This document shows positions 36,511 through 46,820 of a DNA stretch of 64,000 nucleotides, piece after piece (the stretch's first letter is position 1; each line of letters begins with the position of its first letter). Under the pieces are notes generated by a model, which had not been told where the DNA came from, did no database searches, and was given only the letters and a program-made list of their open reading frames with translations. Made by a program: the position numbers and the translations under genes. Source of the stretch: Rhizobium sp. CCGE531 (GTDB taxonomy: Bacteria > Pseudomonadota > Alphaproteobacteria > Rhizobiales > Rhizobiaceae); contig NZ_CP032684.1 of NCBI RefSeq assembly GCF_003627795.1, forward strand, positions 1,465,001-1,529,000, read 5' to 3'.

Positions 36511-36577
36511 GCCGCTCATCGAACGGCGAGGGCCGCTTTGATGGGTGCGAAAGCATCCGGAATGCTTGAAATGAAAT

Positions 36578-36654
36578 GCGGGTGTAGCTCAGTCGGTTAG
36601 AGTGCCGGCCTGTCACGCCGGAGGTCGCGGGTTCGAGCCCCGTCACTCGCGCCA
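36578..36654 (+). tRNA. tRNA-Asp (anticodon GTC), copy 1
   Basis: 77 bases with encoded CCA. Acceptor GCGGGTG pairs with CACTCGC; anticodon stem CCGGC/GCCGG holds loop CTGTCAC; T-arm CGGGTTCGAGCCCCG. Confidence 0.97.
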
Positions 36655-36704
36655 TTTCAAGGTAATTTCCGGATCAGGCACCGTGCCGAAAGGCAAAGCA
36701 ATGC

Positions 36705-36781
36705 GCGGGTGTAGCTCAGTCGGTTAGAGTGCCGGCCTGTCACGCCGGAGGTCGCGGGTTCGAGCCCCGTCACTCGCGCCA
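36705..36781 (+). tRNA. tRNA-Asp (anticodon GTC), copy 2
   Basis: 77 bases, identical over its whole length to copy 1, 127 bases downstream and presumably on the same transcript. The 50-base spacer between the copies is not repeated, apart from short matches next to the genes. Confidence 0.97.
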
Positions 36782-37039
36782 TTCTCTCCAAGCCATTACA
36801 ATCAAACGTCAATTTATTGCGATTGCGAACGAGCCTTTTCGCGTTTGCGCCGATTTGTCGCGTTGCCGTCGCAACATATTGATATCTACCGCTCGACAGT
36901 ACCTCGAACGACAGATTCAAAAGGCTTGCGCGCGCGCTCCGCCTGCGCTAACCACGGCTTTGTTGCAACGCTCTTTCGCTTGCTGGGCATTTGCTCAGAT
37001 GCGCCGCCCCGGCGCTGATCGCAAGCAGGGATGGACATG

Positions 37040-37405
37040 ATGACTGGACTGCTCAGTTCCTATATTCCGATAGCGATTTTCATTGGTATTGCCTTGGTGA
37101 TTGGCCTGGCGTTGTTGATCACGCCGTTTGCCGTTGCCTTCAAGGCGCCCGATTCGGAAAAGCTGTCGGCCTATGAATGCGGCTTCAATGCATTCGATGA
37201 CGCCCGCATGAAGTTCGATATCCGCTTCTACCTGGTATCGATTCTCTTCATCATCTTCGATCTGGAAGTCGCCTTCCTCTTCCCATGGGCCGTCTCCTTC
37301 GGCGCGATCGGCTGGTTCGGATTCTGGTCGATGATGGTGTTCCTGCTGGTGCTGACCATCGGCTTTATTTATGAATGGAAAAAGGGAGCCCTGGAATGGG
37401 AGTAG
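37040..37405 (+). CDS. nuoA: NADH-quinone oxidoreductase subunit A
   Basis: 121 residues from ATG 37040 (AGGG nine bases upstream); ATGs at 37037 and 37031 add one or three residues. Three membrane segments, with the conserved acidic loop [16 protein letters not shown] between the first two, as in all NuoA/ND3 proteins, and [13 protein letters not shown] in the second helix. It belongs to the membrane arm at the junction with the quinone site. First gene of the complex I operon. A possible promoter, TTGCGC (36926) and CTAACC (36948) with 16 bases between, precedes it. Overlaps nuoB by 10 bases. Confidence 0.97.
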   Translation: MTGLLSSYIPIAIFIGIALVIGLALLITPFAVAFKAPDSEKLSAYECGFNAFDDARMKFDIRFYLVSILFIIFDLEVAFLFPWAVSFGAIGWFGFWSMMVFLLVLTIGFIYEWKKGALEWE

Positions 37406-37977
37406 CCCCAAGCAACACGATGCTCGTGGCGCCGCAGCCGAAGGGGATCGTCGATCCCGCGACCGGCAGGCCTGTCGGCAGCAACGACCCGTTCTTCGGC
37501 GAGATCAACAACGAGCTCGCCGACAAGGGCTTTCTGGTCACCTCCACCGACGAGCTGATCAACTGGGCCCGCACCGGCTCCCTGATGTGGATGACCTTCG
37601 GTCTCGCGTGCTGCGCCGTTGAAATGATGCAGGTTTCCATGCCGCGCTACGACGTCGAGCGCTTCGGCTTTGCGCCGCGTGCCTCGCCGCGCCAGTCCGA
37701 CGTCATGATCGTCGCCGGCACGCTCACCAACAAGATGGCGCCCGCTCTGCGCAAGGTCTACGACCAGATGCCCGAGCCGCGCTATGTCATCTCGATGGGC
37801 TCCTGCGCCAATGGCGGCGGCTACTATCACTATTCCTATTCCGTCGTGCGCGGTTGCGATCGCGTCGTTCCGATCGATATTTATATTCCGGGCTGTCCTC
37901 CCACGGCGGAGGCGCTGCTTTACGGCGTGCTTCTGCTGCAGAAGAAGATCCGGCGCACTGGCACGATCGAACGGTAA
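37396..37977 (+). CDS. nuoB: NADH-quinone oxidoreductase subunit B (cluster N2)
   Basis: 193 residues from ATG 37396, inside the end of nuoA. Ligands of the terminal 4Fe-4S cluster N2 are visible: the tandem cysteines in [11 protein letters not shown], the cysteine in [13 protein letters not shown] and the one in [13 protein letters not shown]2 hands electrons to quinone at the interface with NuoD. Soluble peripheral-arm subunit with an N-terminal extension of about 30 residues typical of rhizobial NuoB. The frame continues further upstream to 37375, but family homology begins at 37396. Confidence 0.97.
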   Translation: MGVAPSNTMLVAPQPKGIVDPATGRPVGSNDPFFGEINNELADKGFLVTSTDELINWARTGSLMWMTFGLACCAVEMMQVSMPRYDVERFGFAPRASPRQSDVMIVAGTLTNKMAPALRKVYDQMPEPRYVISMGSCANGGGYYHYSYSVVRGCDRVVPIDIYIPGCPPTAEALLYGVLLLQKKIRRTGTIER

Positions 37978-37995
37978 GGCAGGGGACAAGGTATC

Positions 37996-38598
37996 ATGAG
38001 TGAAGCCCTGAACGAGCTAGCCGCTTATCTAACGGAAGTTCGCGGTGCCCTGATCTCCTCGAGCGAGATCAGCTACGGCGAACTGAATGTGACGACGGCG
38101 GCCGAAAACGTTATCGCCCTGCTGACTTTCCTTCGTGACGACGCCAAATGCGGCTTCGTCAACATGACGGATATCTGTGGCGTCGACTGGCCGCAGCGCG
38201 CCGAGCGCTTCGATGTGGTCTACCATCTTCTGTCGCCGAAGAAGAACCTGCGCATCCGCGTCAAGGTTCCTGTCGGCGAGGACCAGCCTGTTCCCTCTGC
38301 TTGTGGCCTTTATCCCGGCGCTGACTGGTTCGAGCGCGAAACCTGGGACATGTACGGCGTTCTTTTCACCGGGCACCCGGATCTGCGCCGTATCCTGACC
38401 GACTATGGTTTCGAAGGCCACCCGCTGCGCAAGGACTTCCCGACGACCGGTTTCGTCGAGGTTCGCTACGACGATGCCGCCAAGCGCGTCGTCTATGAGC
38501 CTGTGGAACTGAAACAGGAATTCCGTAACTTCGACTTTTTGTCTCCCTGGGAAGGCACGGACTACGTGCTCCCCGGCGACGAAAAGGCGAAGGCATAA
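37996..38598 (+). CDS. nuoC: NADH-quinone oxidoreductase subunit C
   Basis: 200 residues with AGGGGACAAGG before the ATG. It carries the 30-kDa subunit signature: [14 protein letters not shown] followed by [27 protein letters not shown] sequence, which docks onto NuoD. It has no cofactors. NuoC and NuoD are separate here, unlike the fused NuoCD of E. coli, as usual in alphaproteobacteria and mitochondria. Confidence 0.97.
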   Translation: MSEALNELAAYLTEVRGALISSSEISYGELNVTTAAENVIALLTFLRDDAKCGFVNMTDICGVDWPQRAERFDVVYHLLSPKKNLRIRVKVPVGEDQPVPSACGLYPGADWFERETWDMYGVLFTGHPDLRRILTDYGFEGHPLRKDFPTTGFVEVRYDDAAKRVVYEPVELKQEFRNFDFLSPWEGTDYVLPGDEKAKA

Positions 38599-38665
38599 TT
38601 TGAGGGCGTGTGGTGGGCTCCAGCCCGCCATTCTCTGAATATCTGACAACGCGAGCATCGCCGCC

Positions 38666-39856
38666 ATGACAGAACATAACGTTCGCAACTTCAACATCAA
38701 TTTCGGCCCGCAGCATCCGGCCGCGCACGGCGTTTTGCGTCTTGTCCTCGAATTGGACGGCGAAATTGTGGAACGCGTCGATCCCCATATCGGGCTGCTG
38801 CATCGCGGCACGGAAAAGCTGATCGAAACGAAGACCTATCTGCAGGCCGTTCCTTATTTCGATCGCCTCGACTACGTGGCGCCGATGAACCAGGAGCATG
38901 CCTATGCGCTGGCCGTCGAAAAGCTGCTCGGCATCGACATCCCGATCCGTGGCCAGCTGATCCGCGTCCTCTATTCGGAAATCGGCCGCATCCTGTCGCA
39001 TCTCCTGAATGTCACCACGCAGGCCATGGACGTCGGCGCGCTGACGCCGCCGCTCTGGGGCTTCGAAGAGCGCGAAAAGCTGATGGTGTTCTACGAGCGC
39101 GCCTCCGGCTCGCGCATGCACGCCGCCTATGTTCGCCCGGGCGGCATTCACCAGGATCTTCCGGAAAAGCTCGTTCAGGATATCGGCGACTGGTGCGATC
39201 CCTTCCTGAAGGCGCTCGACGATATCGACGACCTCCTGACCGGCAACCGCATCTTCAAGCAGCGTAACGTCGATATCGGCGTGGTTTCGCTGGAAGACTG
39301 TTGGGCGTGGGGCTTCTCGGGCGTCATGGTCCGCGGCTCGGGTGCCGCCTGGGACCTGCGCAAGGCGCAGCCCTATGAGTGCTATTCCGACCTCGAATTC
39401 GATATCCCGATCGGCAAGAACGGCGACTGCTACGACCGTTACCTGATCCGGATGATCGAAATGCGTGAGTCCGTCCGCATTATGAAGCAATGCGTCAATC
39501 GCCTGCTGGGGGATGCCAAGGTCGGGCCGGTCTCTTCGCTTGACGGCAAGGTCGTGCCGCCGAAGCGCGGCGAAATGAAGCGCTCGATGGAAGCGCTGAT
39601 CCACCACTTCAAGCTCTACACCGAAGGCTATCACGTGCCGGCCGGCGAGGTTTACGCGGCCGTCGAAGCGCCGAAGGGCGAGTTCGGCGTCTATCTCGTC
39701 TCCGACGGCTCCAACAAGCCTTATCGCTGCAAGATCCGCGCGCCGGGCTATGCGCATCTGCAGGCCATGGACTTCATGTGCCGCGGCCATCAGCTTGCCG
39801 ACGTCGCTGCTGTGCTTGGTTCGCTCGATATCGTGTTCGGTGAGGTGGATCGCTGA
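38666..39856 (+). CDS. nuoD: NADH-quinone oxidoreductase subunit D
   Basis: 396 residues. The N-terminus has the [10 protein letters not shown] motif with the quinone-site histidine, and [25 protein letters not shown] and [14 protein letters not shown] follow as in every 49-kDa subunit. The C-terminus [21 protein letters not shown] is complete. With NuoB it forms the quinone pocket. Lies 67 bases after nuoC; its stop overlaps the start of a small lipoprotein-like gene (TGATG). Confidence 0.97.
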   Translation: MTEHNVRNFNINFGPQHPAAHGVLRLVLELDGEIVERVDPHIGLLHRGTEKLIETKTYLQAVPYFDRLDYVAPMNQEHAYALAVEKLLGIDIPIRGQLIRVLYSEIGRILSHLLNVTTQAMDVGALTPPLWGFEEREKLMVFYERASGSRMHAAYVRPGGIHQDLPEKLVQDIGDWCDPFLKALDDIDDLLTGNRIFKQRNVDIGVVSLEDCWAWGFSGVMVRGSGAAWDLRKAQPYECYSDLEFDIPIGKNGDCYDRYLIRMIEMRESVRIMKQCVNRLLGDAKVGPVSSLDGKVVPPKRGEMKRSMEALIHHFKLYTEGYHVPAGEVYAAVEAPKGEFGVYLVSDGSNKPYRCKIRAPGYAHLQAMDFMCRGHQLADVAAVLGSLDIVFGEVDR

Positions 39857-40173
39857 TGCGAGCCTGGCAGGTCGTTATTCCTGTGATCCTTGTCGCTTGC
39901 GGCGCTTCGGCGCAGCAGACCGGCAAGGCGCAGACCCTGCCGAACATCACCATGCAGGGTTCGAATGCGACAAGCACGAATTCTGCGAAAGGCGGAAATG
40001 AGGCCGCATCGGGCGGAAATTCCACGATCGCCGACCTCCTTTCCCACGGTTATCAAATCAAGGCCGCCGTACCGAACGGCGGCAAGTTTGTTGTGTTTAT
40101 GCAGAAAGACCAGTCGGCCTATGCCTGCGAATTCTCGTCCCTGACGGATACGCGGTGTGGGTCCTTAAACTGA
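39856..40173 (+). CDS. Small exported protein between nuoD and nuoE
   Basis: 105 residues, starting in the overlap TGATG with nuoD. N-terminal signal [20 protein letters not shown] carries both a lipobox-like LVAC and a possible signal peptidase I site after ASA. The middle (about 20-60) is rich in Ser, Asn and Gly; the C-terminal half (IADLLSHGYQIKAAVPNG, KFVVFMQKDQSAYACEF) looks folded, with two cysteines. It is not a known complex I subunit; rhizobial nuo operons carry such a gene here, and its role is unknown. Co-transcribed with nuo. Confidence 0.85.
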   Translation: MRAWQVVIPVILVACGASAQQTGKAQTLPNITMQGSNATSTNSAKGGNEAASGGNSTIADLLSHGYQIKAAVPNGGKFVVFMQKDQSAYACEFSSLTDTRCGSLN

Positions 40174-40188
40174 GATAAGGCGTGAAAG

Positions 40189-41325
40189 ATGTCCGTTCGT
40201 CGACTTGCCGAAGATCAATTCCAGCCTGCCGCATTTGCCTTCAACAAGGAGAATACGGTCTGGGCTGAAAAGACGATCAAGAAATATCCCGATGGTCGCC
40301 AGCAGTCCGCGATCATCCCGCTGATGATGCGCGCACAGGAGCAGGATGGCTGGGTTACCAAGGCCGCTATCGAGATGATAGCGGATATGCTTGACATGGC
40401 CTATATCCGCGCGCTTGAGGTCGCGACCTTCTACACGCAGTTCCAGCTGCATCCGGTCGGCACGCGCGCCCACGTCCAGGTTTGCGGAACGACGCCTTGC
40501 ATGCTGCGCGGCGCTGAAGGGCTGATCAAGATCTGCAAGAGCCGGATCAACGACCATGCCCTCGAGCGCAACGCCGACGGCACGCTCTCATGGGAAGAGG
40601 TCGAATGTCAGGGCGCCTGCGTCAACGCACCGATGGTGGTGATCGGCAAGGATACTTATGAGGATCTGACGCCGGCACGTCTCGAGGAGATCATCGATGC
40701 ATTCGCCGCAGGCAAGGGCGGCGAAGTTTCGACCGGCCCGCAGATCGATCGCGTTTTCTCCGCCCCGGAAGGTGGTCTGACGAGTTTGCTGCCGGATGAG
40801 GCAAAGGCGAAGAGCGCTACAGGCAAGGCCAAGGCCGCCGCCGAAGCCGTTTCGATCCCGCCGTCCGAGGCAGGGCGCGCCAAGAGCACGGATGCCGAAA
40901 CCAATCAGAGCCTGAAGACGCCGGCAACGGCGCCGAAGGAAGCAGCCAAGAATGCCAAGGCTGCTGAAACGCAGCCGCTTTCCGGCACCACTGCTTCCGC
41001 GGTCGTATCGGAAAAAGCCGGCAGCACGCAGAAGCCGTCGCTGACGGACAAGGATCGCCCCGCCGCTATCGAGAAGCCCCCGCAGCCCGATGATCTGCAG
41101 CTGATTTCCGGCGTCGGCCCGAAGATCGAGTCGACCCTGCATGAAATCGGCATCTTCACTTTCGCGCAGGTCGCTAGCTGGAAGAAGGCCGAACGCGAAT
41201 GGGTCGATGGCTACCTGAATTTCAGGGGCCGCATCGAACGTGACGACTGGGTCAAGCAGGCTGAGGCACTCGCTAAGGGTGGCGAAGCGGAATATATCAA
41301 GGTCTTCGGCAAGAAGCCGCGGTAA
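40189..41325 (+). CDS. nuoE: NADH-quinone oxidoreductase subunit E with C-terminal helix-hairpin-helix extension
   Basis: 378 residues, about twice the 160-170 of E. coli NuoE. Residues 1-180 are the 24-kDa thioredoxin-fold subunit with 2Fe-2S ligands in CGTTPCMLRG and ECQGACVNAP. Then comes a low-complexity Ala/Lys/Thr linker (about 190-300) and a compact C-terminal domain with the hairpin LISGVGPKIESTLHEIGI, a helix-hairpin-helix type module. The same module ends the orphan gene after nuoF. Extended NuoE proteins are known in alphaproteobacteria; what the tail does is not established. Spaced 15 bases after the small exported gene. Confidence 0.95.
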   Translation: MSVRRLAEDQFQPAAFAFNKENTVWAEKTIKKYPDGRQQSAIIPLMMRAQEQDGWVTKAAIEMIADMLDMAYIRALEVATFYTQFQLHPVGTRAHVQVCGTTPCMLRGAEGLIKICKSRINDHALERNADGTLSWEEVECQGACVNAPMVVIGKDTYEDLTPARLEEIIDAFAAGKGGEVSTGPQIDRVFSAPEGGLTSLLPDEAKAKSATGKAKAAAEAVSIPPSEAGRAKSTDAETNQSLKTPATAPKEAAKNAKAAETQPLSGTTASAVVSEKAGSTQKPSLTDKDRPAAIEKPPQPDDLQLISGVGPKIESTLHEIGIFTFAQVASWKKAEREWVDGYLNFRGRIERDDWVKQAEALAKGGEAEYIKVFGKKPR

Positions 41326-41335
41326 GAGGTGAAGC

Positions 41336-42640
41336 ATGTTACAGGATCAGGATCGCATCTTTACCAATATCTACGGCCTCAAGGACAAATCCCTGAAGGG
41401 CGCGATGTCGCGCGGCCATTGGGACGGCACGAAGCAAATCCTCGAAAAGGGTCGTGACTGGATCATCAACGAGATGAAGGCTTCCGGCCTTCGCGGTCGT
41501 GGCGGCGCAGGCTTCCCGACGGGTCTGAAGTGGTCCTTCATGCCGAAGGAAAGCGACGGCCGTCCGCACTATCTCGTCGTCAACGCCGACGAATCCGAGC
41601 CGGGCACTTGTAAGGACCGCGATATCATGCGTCACGATCCGCATACGCTGATCGAAGGCTGCGTGATCGCCGGTTTCGCTATGGGCGCGAACACCGCCTA
41701 TATCTATGTTCGCGGTGAGTACATGCGCGAGCGCGAAGCCCTGCAGGCGGCGATCGATGAATGCTACGATGCCGGACTTCTCGGTAAAAACAATAAGTTG
41801 GGCTGGGACTATGATGTTTTTGTTCATCACGGCGCCGGCGCTTACATCTGCGGCGAGGAAACCGCGCTGCTCGAAAGCCTGGAAGGCAAGAAGGGCCAGC
41901 CGCGCCTGAAGCCGCCGTTCCCGGCCAACATGGGTCTCTATGGCTGCCCGACGACTGTCAACAACGTCGAATCCATCGCCGTTGCCCCGACGATCCTGCG
42001 CCGCGGCGCCGGCTGGTTCTCGTCCTTCGGCCGTCCGAACAATGTCGGCACGAAACTGTTCATGCTCTCCGGTCACGTCAACCGTCCTTGCACGGTCGAG
42101 GAGACGATGGGCATCACCTTCCGCGAGCTGGTCGAAAAGCATGGCGGCGGCATTCGCGGCGGCTGGGACAATTTGCTTGCCGTCATTCCCGGCGGTGCAT
42201 CGTGCCCGGTCGTTCCGGCAGCCGACATTATCGATTGCCCGATGGATTTCGACGGCCTGCGCGAAGTCAAGTCGTCCTTCGGTACGGCTGCGGCAATCGT
42301 CATGGATAAGTCGACCGACATCATCAAGGCGATCGCCCGCATCTCGGCCTTCTTCAAGCACGAGAGCTGCGGCCAGTGTACGCCGTGCCGCGAAGGCACG
42401 GGCTGGATGTGGCGCGTTCTCGAGCGTATGGCACGCGGCAACGCGCAGAAGCGCGAGATCGACATGCTGTTCCAGGTGACGAAGCAGATCGAAGGCCATA
42501 CCATCTGTGCGCTCGGCGACGCAGCCGCGTGGCCGGTACAGGGCCTGATCCGCAATTTCCGTCCGGAGATCGAAAAGCGCATCGACCAGTACACCGCCAA
42601 CGCGATGAGCCACGGCGCGGTACTGGAAGCAGCCGAGTAA
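41336..42640 (+). CDS. nuoF: NADH-quinone oxidoreductase subunit F (NADH-binding)
   Basis: 434 residues. NADH/FMN site [13 protein letters not shown] near residue 60, a second glycine-rich stretch in [19 protein letters not shown], and the N3 4Fe-4S ligands [12 protein letters not shown] near residue 345 plus a later cysteine in [11 protein letters not shown]. It takes electrons from NADH via FMN. Ten bases separate it from nuoE, with AGAGGTGAAGC as ribosome site. Complete. Confidence 0.98.
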   Translation: MLQDQDRIFTNIYGLKDKSLKGAMSRGHWDGTKQILEKGRDWIINEMKASGLRGRGGAGFPTGLKWSFMPKESDGRPHYLVVNADESEPGTCKDRDIMRHDPHTLIEGCVIAGFAMGANTAYIYVRGEYMREREALQAAIDECYDAGLLGKNNKLGWDYDVFVHHGAGAYICGEETALLESLEGKKGQPRLKPPFPANMGLYGCPTTVNNVESIAVAPTILRRGAGWFSSFGRPNNVGTKLFMLSGHVNRPCTVEETMGITFRELVEKHGGGIRGGWDNLLAVIPGGASCPVVPAADIIDCPMDFDGLREVKSSFGTAAAIVMDKSTDIIKAIARISAFFKHESCGQCTPCREGTGWMWRVLERMARGNAQKREIDMLFQVTKQIEGHTICALGDAAAWPVQGLIRNFRPEIEKRIDQYTANAMSHGAVLEAAE

Positions 42641-42646
42641 GGACCG

Positions 42647-43399
42647 ATGATGGCGAAGACCAAGGATATTAGGCAGGGCAGCGGAGCGACCGATCATGCA
42701 TCGGCCGATCTCGGCCGCGTCGCCGCCGATATGCTGCGGAATTCGCCGATCATGCCGATCCATCCGCTGATGGCGCATCCGGCGGCGGCGTTTGCCGCTG
42801 CGGCGGCCATAGGCTTCGGCGTCACATCGCAGATCGCCGGCGCGTTCTTCGGTGTGCTTCAGGGCGCGGCCGAGGCGGCAAGCAAGCGTGCCGTCGAGCC
42901 CGGCGAAGAGAATGACGCCGTTGCCGCCGCCAAGCCGGCGGCAAAGAAAGAAGGGGCAGGGGAGGTGAAGCCGGTCAAGGCATCGCCCGCTGCCAAGCCG
43001 GTCGTTTCGAAGCCCGTGGCTGCCAAGCCAAAGCCTGCGGTCGCAAAGAAGGCCGAACCGAAGCCGGTTGCTGCCGCCGTGATCGTGACTGCGCCCGCCA
43101 AGAGCAAGGCCTCTGCCAGGAGCAAGGTCGAGGTAGCGGCGCCGGTTGCCGCAAAGCCGGCGCCTGTCCGTAGCCGCAAGGCCGCGGTGAAGGTAGACGA
43201 CCTCAAGCGTATTTCCGGCGTCGGTCCGAAGCTGGAGCAGGTGCTGAACGGACGCGGCATCAAGCACTTCGCCGATATCGCCGGCTGGAGCGATGCCGAA
43301 ATCGAGCGGATCGATGTGGATCTCGGTTTCGACGGCCGCATCCGGCGCGACGACTGGGTCGGCCAGGCGAAGGCGCTGTTGCCGAAGGGCCGGAACTGA
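42647..43399 (+). CDS. Orphan nuo-operon protein with C-terminal helix-hairpin-helix module
   Basis: 250 residues, start at the double ATG 42647/42650 after AAGGA. An N-terminal part has a hydrophobic Ala-rich stretch (about 42-70, PLMAHPAAAFAAAAAIGFGV) that may touch the membrane; residues about 85-185 are Lys/Ala/Pro/Val repeats (low complexity); the C-terminal 65 residues (KRISGVGPKLEQVLNGRGI to DDWVGQAKAL) match the end of NuoE almost position by position. Not a known complex I subunit. Located between nuoF and nuoG and followed by a 244-base gap. Confidence 0.85.
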   Translation: MMAKTKDIRQGSGATDHASADLGRVAADMLRNSPIMPIHPLMAHPAAAFAAAAAIGFGVTSQIAGAFFGVLQGAAEAASKRAVEPGEENDAVAAAKPAAKKEGAGEVKPVKASPAAKPVVSKPVAAKPKPAVAKKAEPKPVAAAVIVTAPAKSKASARSKVEVAAPVAAKPAPVRSRKAAVKVDDLKRISGVGPKLEQVLNGRGIKHFADIAGWSDAEIERIDVDLGFDGRIRRDDWVGQAKALLPKGRN

Positions 43400-43643
43400 G
43401 AGTTTGCCTCGGCTGCATCCGGCGGCCAGGGAGGGCGAATGAACGCGGTTGAGATGATTGCGGGGATGTCCGCGATGTCTCGATCGCAAAGCTGGTCTTG
43501 CGGGGACAAGATCCGGCAAAGCTTACTGTGAGCGAACCGGTGCCATCAGGCGGTTGAGCCGTTCCGATGGCAGTCCGGTTTGCGATCATGAAATTGTCTG
43601 CGGCCAGATCGGGCTGAAGACGTGACATAGGACTGAGTGGACG

Positions 43644-45725
43644 ATGGCTAAACTGAAGATTGACGGTAAAGAGATCGAAGTTCCGGATCACTACACGCTT
43701 ATCCAGGCGTGCGAGGAAGCCGGCGCCGAAGTCCCGCGCTTCTGCTTCCATGAACGACTGTCGGTGGCCGGCAATTGCCGCATGTGCCTCGTCGAGGTGA
43801 AGGGCGGTCCGCCGAAGCCCCAGGCATCCTGCGCCATGGGCGTTCGCGATATCCGCGGCGGCCCGAACGGCGAGCTTCCGGAGGTCTTCACCAATACGCC
43901 GATGGTCAAGAAGGCCCGCGAAGGCGTGATGGAATTCCTGCTGATCAACCACCCTCTGGATTGCCCGATCTGCGACCAGGGTGGCGAATGCGACCTGCAG
44001 GACCAGGCCATGGCCTTCGGCATCGATAGTTCGCGCTATCAGGAAGACAAGCGTGCCGTCGAAGACAAGTATATCGGCCCGCTCGTCAAGACCGTGATGA
44101 ACCGCTGCATTCACTGCACGCGCTGCGTTCGTTTCACGACGGAAGTCGCCGGCATCTCCGAGCTTGGCCTCATCGGCCGCGGTGAAGATGCCGAGATCAC
44201 CACCTATCTCGAGCAGGCCATGACCTCCGAGCTGCAGGGCAACGTCGTCGACCTTTGCCCGGTCGGCGCCCTGACTTCGAAGCCTTTCGCCTTCACGGCC
44301 CGCCCGTGGGAACTGAACAAGACCGAATCGATCGACGTCATGGACGCGCTCGGTTCCGCCATCCGCGTCGACACGCGCGGCCGCGAAGTCATGCGCGTTC
44401 TGCCGAGGGTCAACGAGCAGATCAACGAAGAGTGGATCTCCGACAAGACGCGCTTCATCTGGGACGGCCTGAAGACGCAGCGGCTCGACAAGCCCTATAT
44501 CCGCAAGGACGGCCGCCTGCAGCCGGCAAGCTGGAGCGATGCTTTCGCCGCCATCAAGTCGGCCGTTTCCGCCACCAGCGGCGACAAGATCGGCGCCATC
44601 GCCGGCGATCTTGCTTCCGTTGAGGAAATGTACGCTCTCGGCGAGCTGCTGAAATCACTGGGATCGGAGAATATCGACTGTCGCCAGGACGGGACGGCGC
44701 TTGATCCGTCGCTCGGCCGCACAAGCTACATCTTCAACCCGAGCATTCAGGGTATCGAAGCCGCCGATGCGCTGCTGATCGTCGGCGCCAATCCGCGCTT
44801 CGAGGCTGCCGTGCTGAATTCGCGCATCCGCAAGCGCTGGCGCCGCGGCAAGTTCCCGATCGGCGTGATCGGCGAAGCCGCCGACCTTCGTTACTCCTAC
44901 GACTATCTCGGCGCAGGCCCGGATACGCTGGCCGATATCGTCAGCGGCTCGCATAGCTTTGCCGAAGTTCTGAAGAATGCCCAGAAGCCGATGATCATCA
45001 TCGGGCAGGGAGCTCTCACCCGCGAAGACGGTGCCGAAGTGCTGGCGAATGCCGCCAAGCTCGCCACGGCCGTCGGCGTCGTCAAGGAAGACTGGAACGG
45101 CTTTGCCGTGCTGCACACGGCGGCCTCGCGCGTCGGCGGCCTCGATCTCGGCTTCGTTCCGGGCGCAAAGGGTGTCAATGCGGCTGCCATGCTGTCGTCG
45201 ATGGACGTCCTCTTCCTGCTCGGCGCCGATGAGCTCGACTTCAGCCGCAAGGCCGCGAAACTGACGGTCTATATCGGCTCGCACGGCGACAGCGGCGCTC
45301 AGACCGCCGACGTCATCCTTCCGGCGGCTGCATACACCGAAAAGTCGGGCACCTGGGTCAACACCGAGGGCCGCGTCCAGATGGGCAACCGCGCCGGTTT
45401 CGCACCGGGCGACGCTCGCGAGGATTGGGCGATCATCCGCGCCCTTTCCGACGTGCTCGGCAAGAAGCTCCCCTTTGATTCGCTGAGGGAATTGCGCGCG
45501 AAGCTGTATGCAGCCTTCCCGCATTTCGCCGGCATCGACGAGATTGCCGAAGCCGATAGCGCTCAAATTGCCGCACTTGCGAAAAAAGCCGGCGCGATGG
45601 GCAAATCGGCATTTGCTTCGCCGATCAAAGACTTCTATTTGACGAACCCGATAACGCGCGCATCGGCTGTCATGGCAGAGTGCTCGGCATTGGCCCGCAA
45701 CAATTTCCGCGTTGCGGCAGAGTAA
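43644..45725 (+). CDS. nuoG: NADH-quinone oxidoreductase subunit G
   Basis: 693 residues. The N-terminal ferredoxin-like domain has 2Fe-2S ligands (CFHERLSVAGNCRMCLVEV), then the His/Cys site (CPICDQGGECDLQ) and 4Fe-4S ligands (NRCIHCTRCVRF), with a further cysteine in VVDLCPVGALTSKPF. The rest is the molybdopterin-oxidoreductase-like fold without cofactor. It is shorter than E. coli NuoG and close to the mitochondrial 75-kDa subunit. A gap of 244 bases before it holds no evident gene. Confidence 0.97.
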   Translation: MAKLKIDGKEIEVPDHYTLIQACEEAGAEVPRFCFHERLSVAGNCRMCLVEVKGGPPKPQASCAMGVRDIRGGPNGELPEVFTNTPMVKKAREGVMEFLLINHPLDCPICDQGGECDLQDQAMAFGIDSSRYQEDKRAVEDKYIGPLVKTVMNRCIHCTRCVRFTTEVAGISELGLIGRGEDAEITTYLEQAMTSELQGNVVDLCPVGALTSKPFAFTARPWELNKTESIDVMDALGSAIRVDTRGREVMRVLPRVNEQINEEWISDKTRFIWDGLKTQRLDKPYIRKDGRLQPASWSDAFAAIKSAVSATSGDKIGAIAGDLASVEEMYALGELLKSLGSENIDCRQDGTALDPSLGRTSYIFNPSIQGIEAADALLIVGANPRFEAAVLNSRIRKRWRRGKFPIGVIGEAADLRYSYDYLGAGPDTLADIVSGSHSFAEVLKNAQKPMIIIGQGALTREDGAEVLANAAKLATAVGVVKEDWNGFAVLHTAASRVGGLDLGFVPGAKGVNAAAMLSSMDVLFLLGADELDFSRKAAKLTVYIGSHGDSGAQTADVILPAAAYTEKSGTWVNTEGRVQMGNRAGFAPGDAREDWAIIRALSDVLGKKLPFDSLRELRAKLYAAFPHFAGIDEIAEADSAQIAALAKKAGAMGKSAFASPIKDFYLTNPITRASAVMAECSALARNNFRVAAE

Positions 45726-45737
45726 GGGCAGAGGACT

Positions 45738-46781
45738 ATGGATTCATTCGTTTCGACCTATCTCTGGCCGGCGCTGATCATGATCGGCCAGTCCCTGCTT
45801 CTCCTGGTCTGCCTGCTGGTTTTCATCGCCTACATCCTGCTTGCCGACCGCAAGATCTGGGCTGCCGTCCAGCTGCGCCGCGGCCCGAACGTCGTCGGTC
45901 CCTTCGGCCTATTCCAGTCCTTCGCCGACTTGCTCAAGTTCATGTTCAAGGAGCCGATCATCCCGGCCGGCGCCAACAAGACGGTGTTCCTGCTGGCGCC
46001 GCTTGTTTCCGTGGTGCTGGCGCTTTCCACCTGGGCCGTCGTGCCGGTGGCGCAGAACTGGGTTGTCGCCGACATCAATGTCGGCATCCTCTACATTCTG
46101 GCGATCTCGTCGCTGGAAGTTTACGGCATCATCATGGGCGGCTGGGCTTCGAACTCGAAGTATCCGTTCCTCGGCGCGCTTCGCTCGGCGGCACAGATGG
46201 TGTCCTACGAAGTCTCGATCGGCTTCGTCATCGTCACCGTACTGCTCTGCGTCGGTTCGCTGAACCTGACGGATATCGTGCTCTCGCAGCAGACCGGCCT
46301 CGGCACGAAGCTCGGCCTGCCGGCCTCGTTCCTCGATTGGCACTGGCTGTCGCTGTTCCCGATGTTCATCGTGTTCTTCATTTCGGCGCTGGCTGAAACC
46401 AACCGTCCGCCCTTCGACCTTCCGGAAGCGGAATCGGAGCTGGTTGCCGGCTTCATGGTCGAATACGGCTCCTCGCCCTACATGATGTTCATGCTCGGCG
46501 AATATGCGGCCGTCGTCCTGATGTGCTCGCTGACGACGATTCTCTTTCTCGGCGGCTGGCTGCCTCCGGTCGATATCTGGATCCTGAACTGGGTTCCGGG
46601 CATCATCTGGTTCCTGCTGAAGTCGTGCCTGGTTTTCTTCATGTTCGCGATGGTCAAGGCTTTCGTGCCGCGCTACCGCTACGACCAGCTCATGCGTCTC
46701 GGCTGGAAGGTTTTCCTGCCGCTGTCGCTCGCCATGGTCGTTATCGTTGCATTCGTGCTGAAGCTGACGGGATGGGCGTGA
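45738..46781 (+). CDS. nuoH: NADH-quinone oxidoreductase subunit H
   Basis: 347 residues with about eight membrane segments. Quinone-entry loops are conserved: [15 protein letters not shown] after the first helix and [20 protein letters not shown] in a cytoplasmic loop. Membrane-arm subunit at the quinone tunnel. 12 bases after nuoG, with GGCAGAGG as ribosome site. Confidence 0.98.
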   Translation: MDSFVSTYLWPALIMIGQSLLLLVCLLVFIAYILLADRKIWAAVQLRRGPNVVGPFGLFQSFADLLKFMFKEPIIPAGANKTVFLLAPLVSVVLALSTWAVVPVAQNWVVADINVGILYILAISSLEVYGIIMGGWASNSKYPFLGALRSAAQMVSYEVSIGFVIVTVLLCVGSLNLTDIVLSQQTGLGTKLGLPASFLDWHWLSLFPMFIVFFISALAETNRPPFDLPEAESELVAGFMVEYGSSPYMMFMLGEYAAVVLMCSLTTILFLGGWLPPVDIWILNWVPGIIWFLLKSCLVFFMFAMVKAFVPRYRYDQLMRLGWKVFLPLSLAMVVIVAFVLKLTGWA

Positions 46782-46820
46782 TGATGTCTTTCCCCGCTTC
46801 TGGCAGTTTTGGAGGTTAAG

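Larger units (their letters stand above)
36187..36577. other. tRNA-Val / tRNA-Asp divergent spacer
   Basis: About 390 bases between divergently transcribed tRNA genes. It holds a sigma-70-like promoter for each side (36229-36257 minus, 36482-36510 plus) and a T-rich block TTTTTTGATTTTTTTGATTTTT near 36274-36295. A 76-codon frame at 36277-36507 has no ribosome site and runs across the promoter, so it is not called. Confidence 0.6.

Noticed and set aside
41339..43519. 726-codon minus-strand frame opposite nuoF and the orphan gene
   Set aside because: nuoF cofactor motifs are intact on the plus strand; shadow of GC-rich codons.
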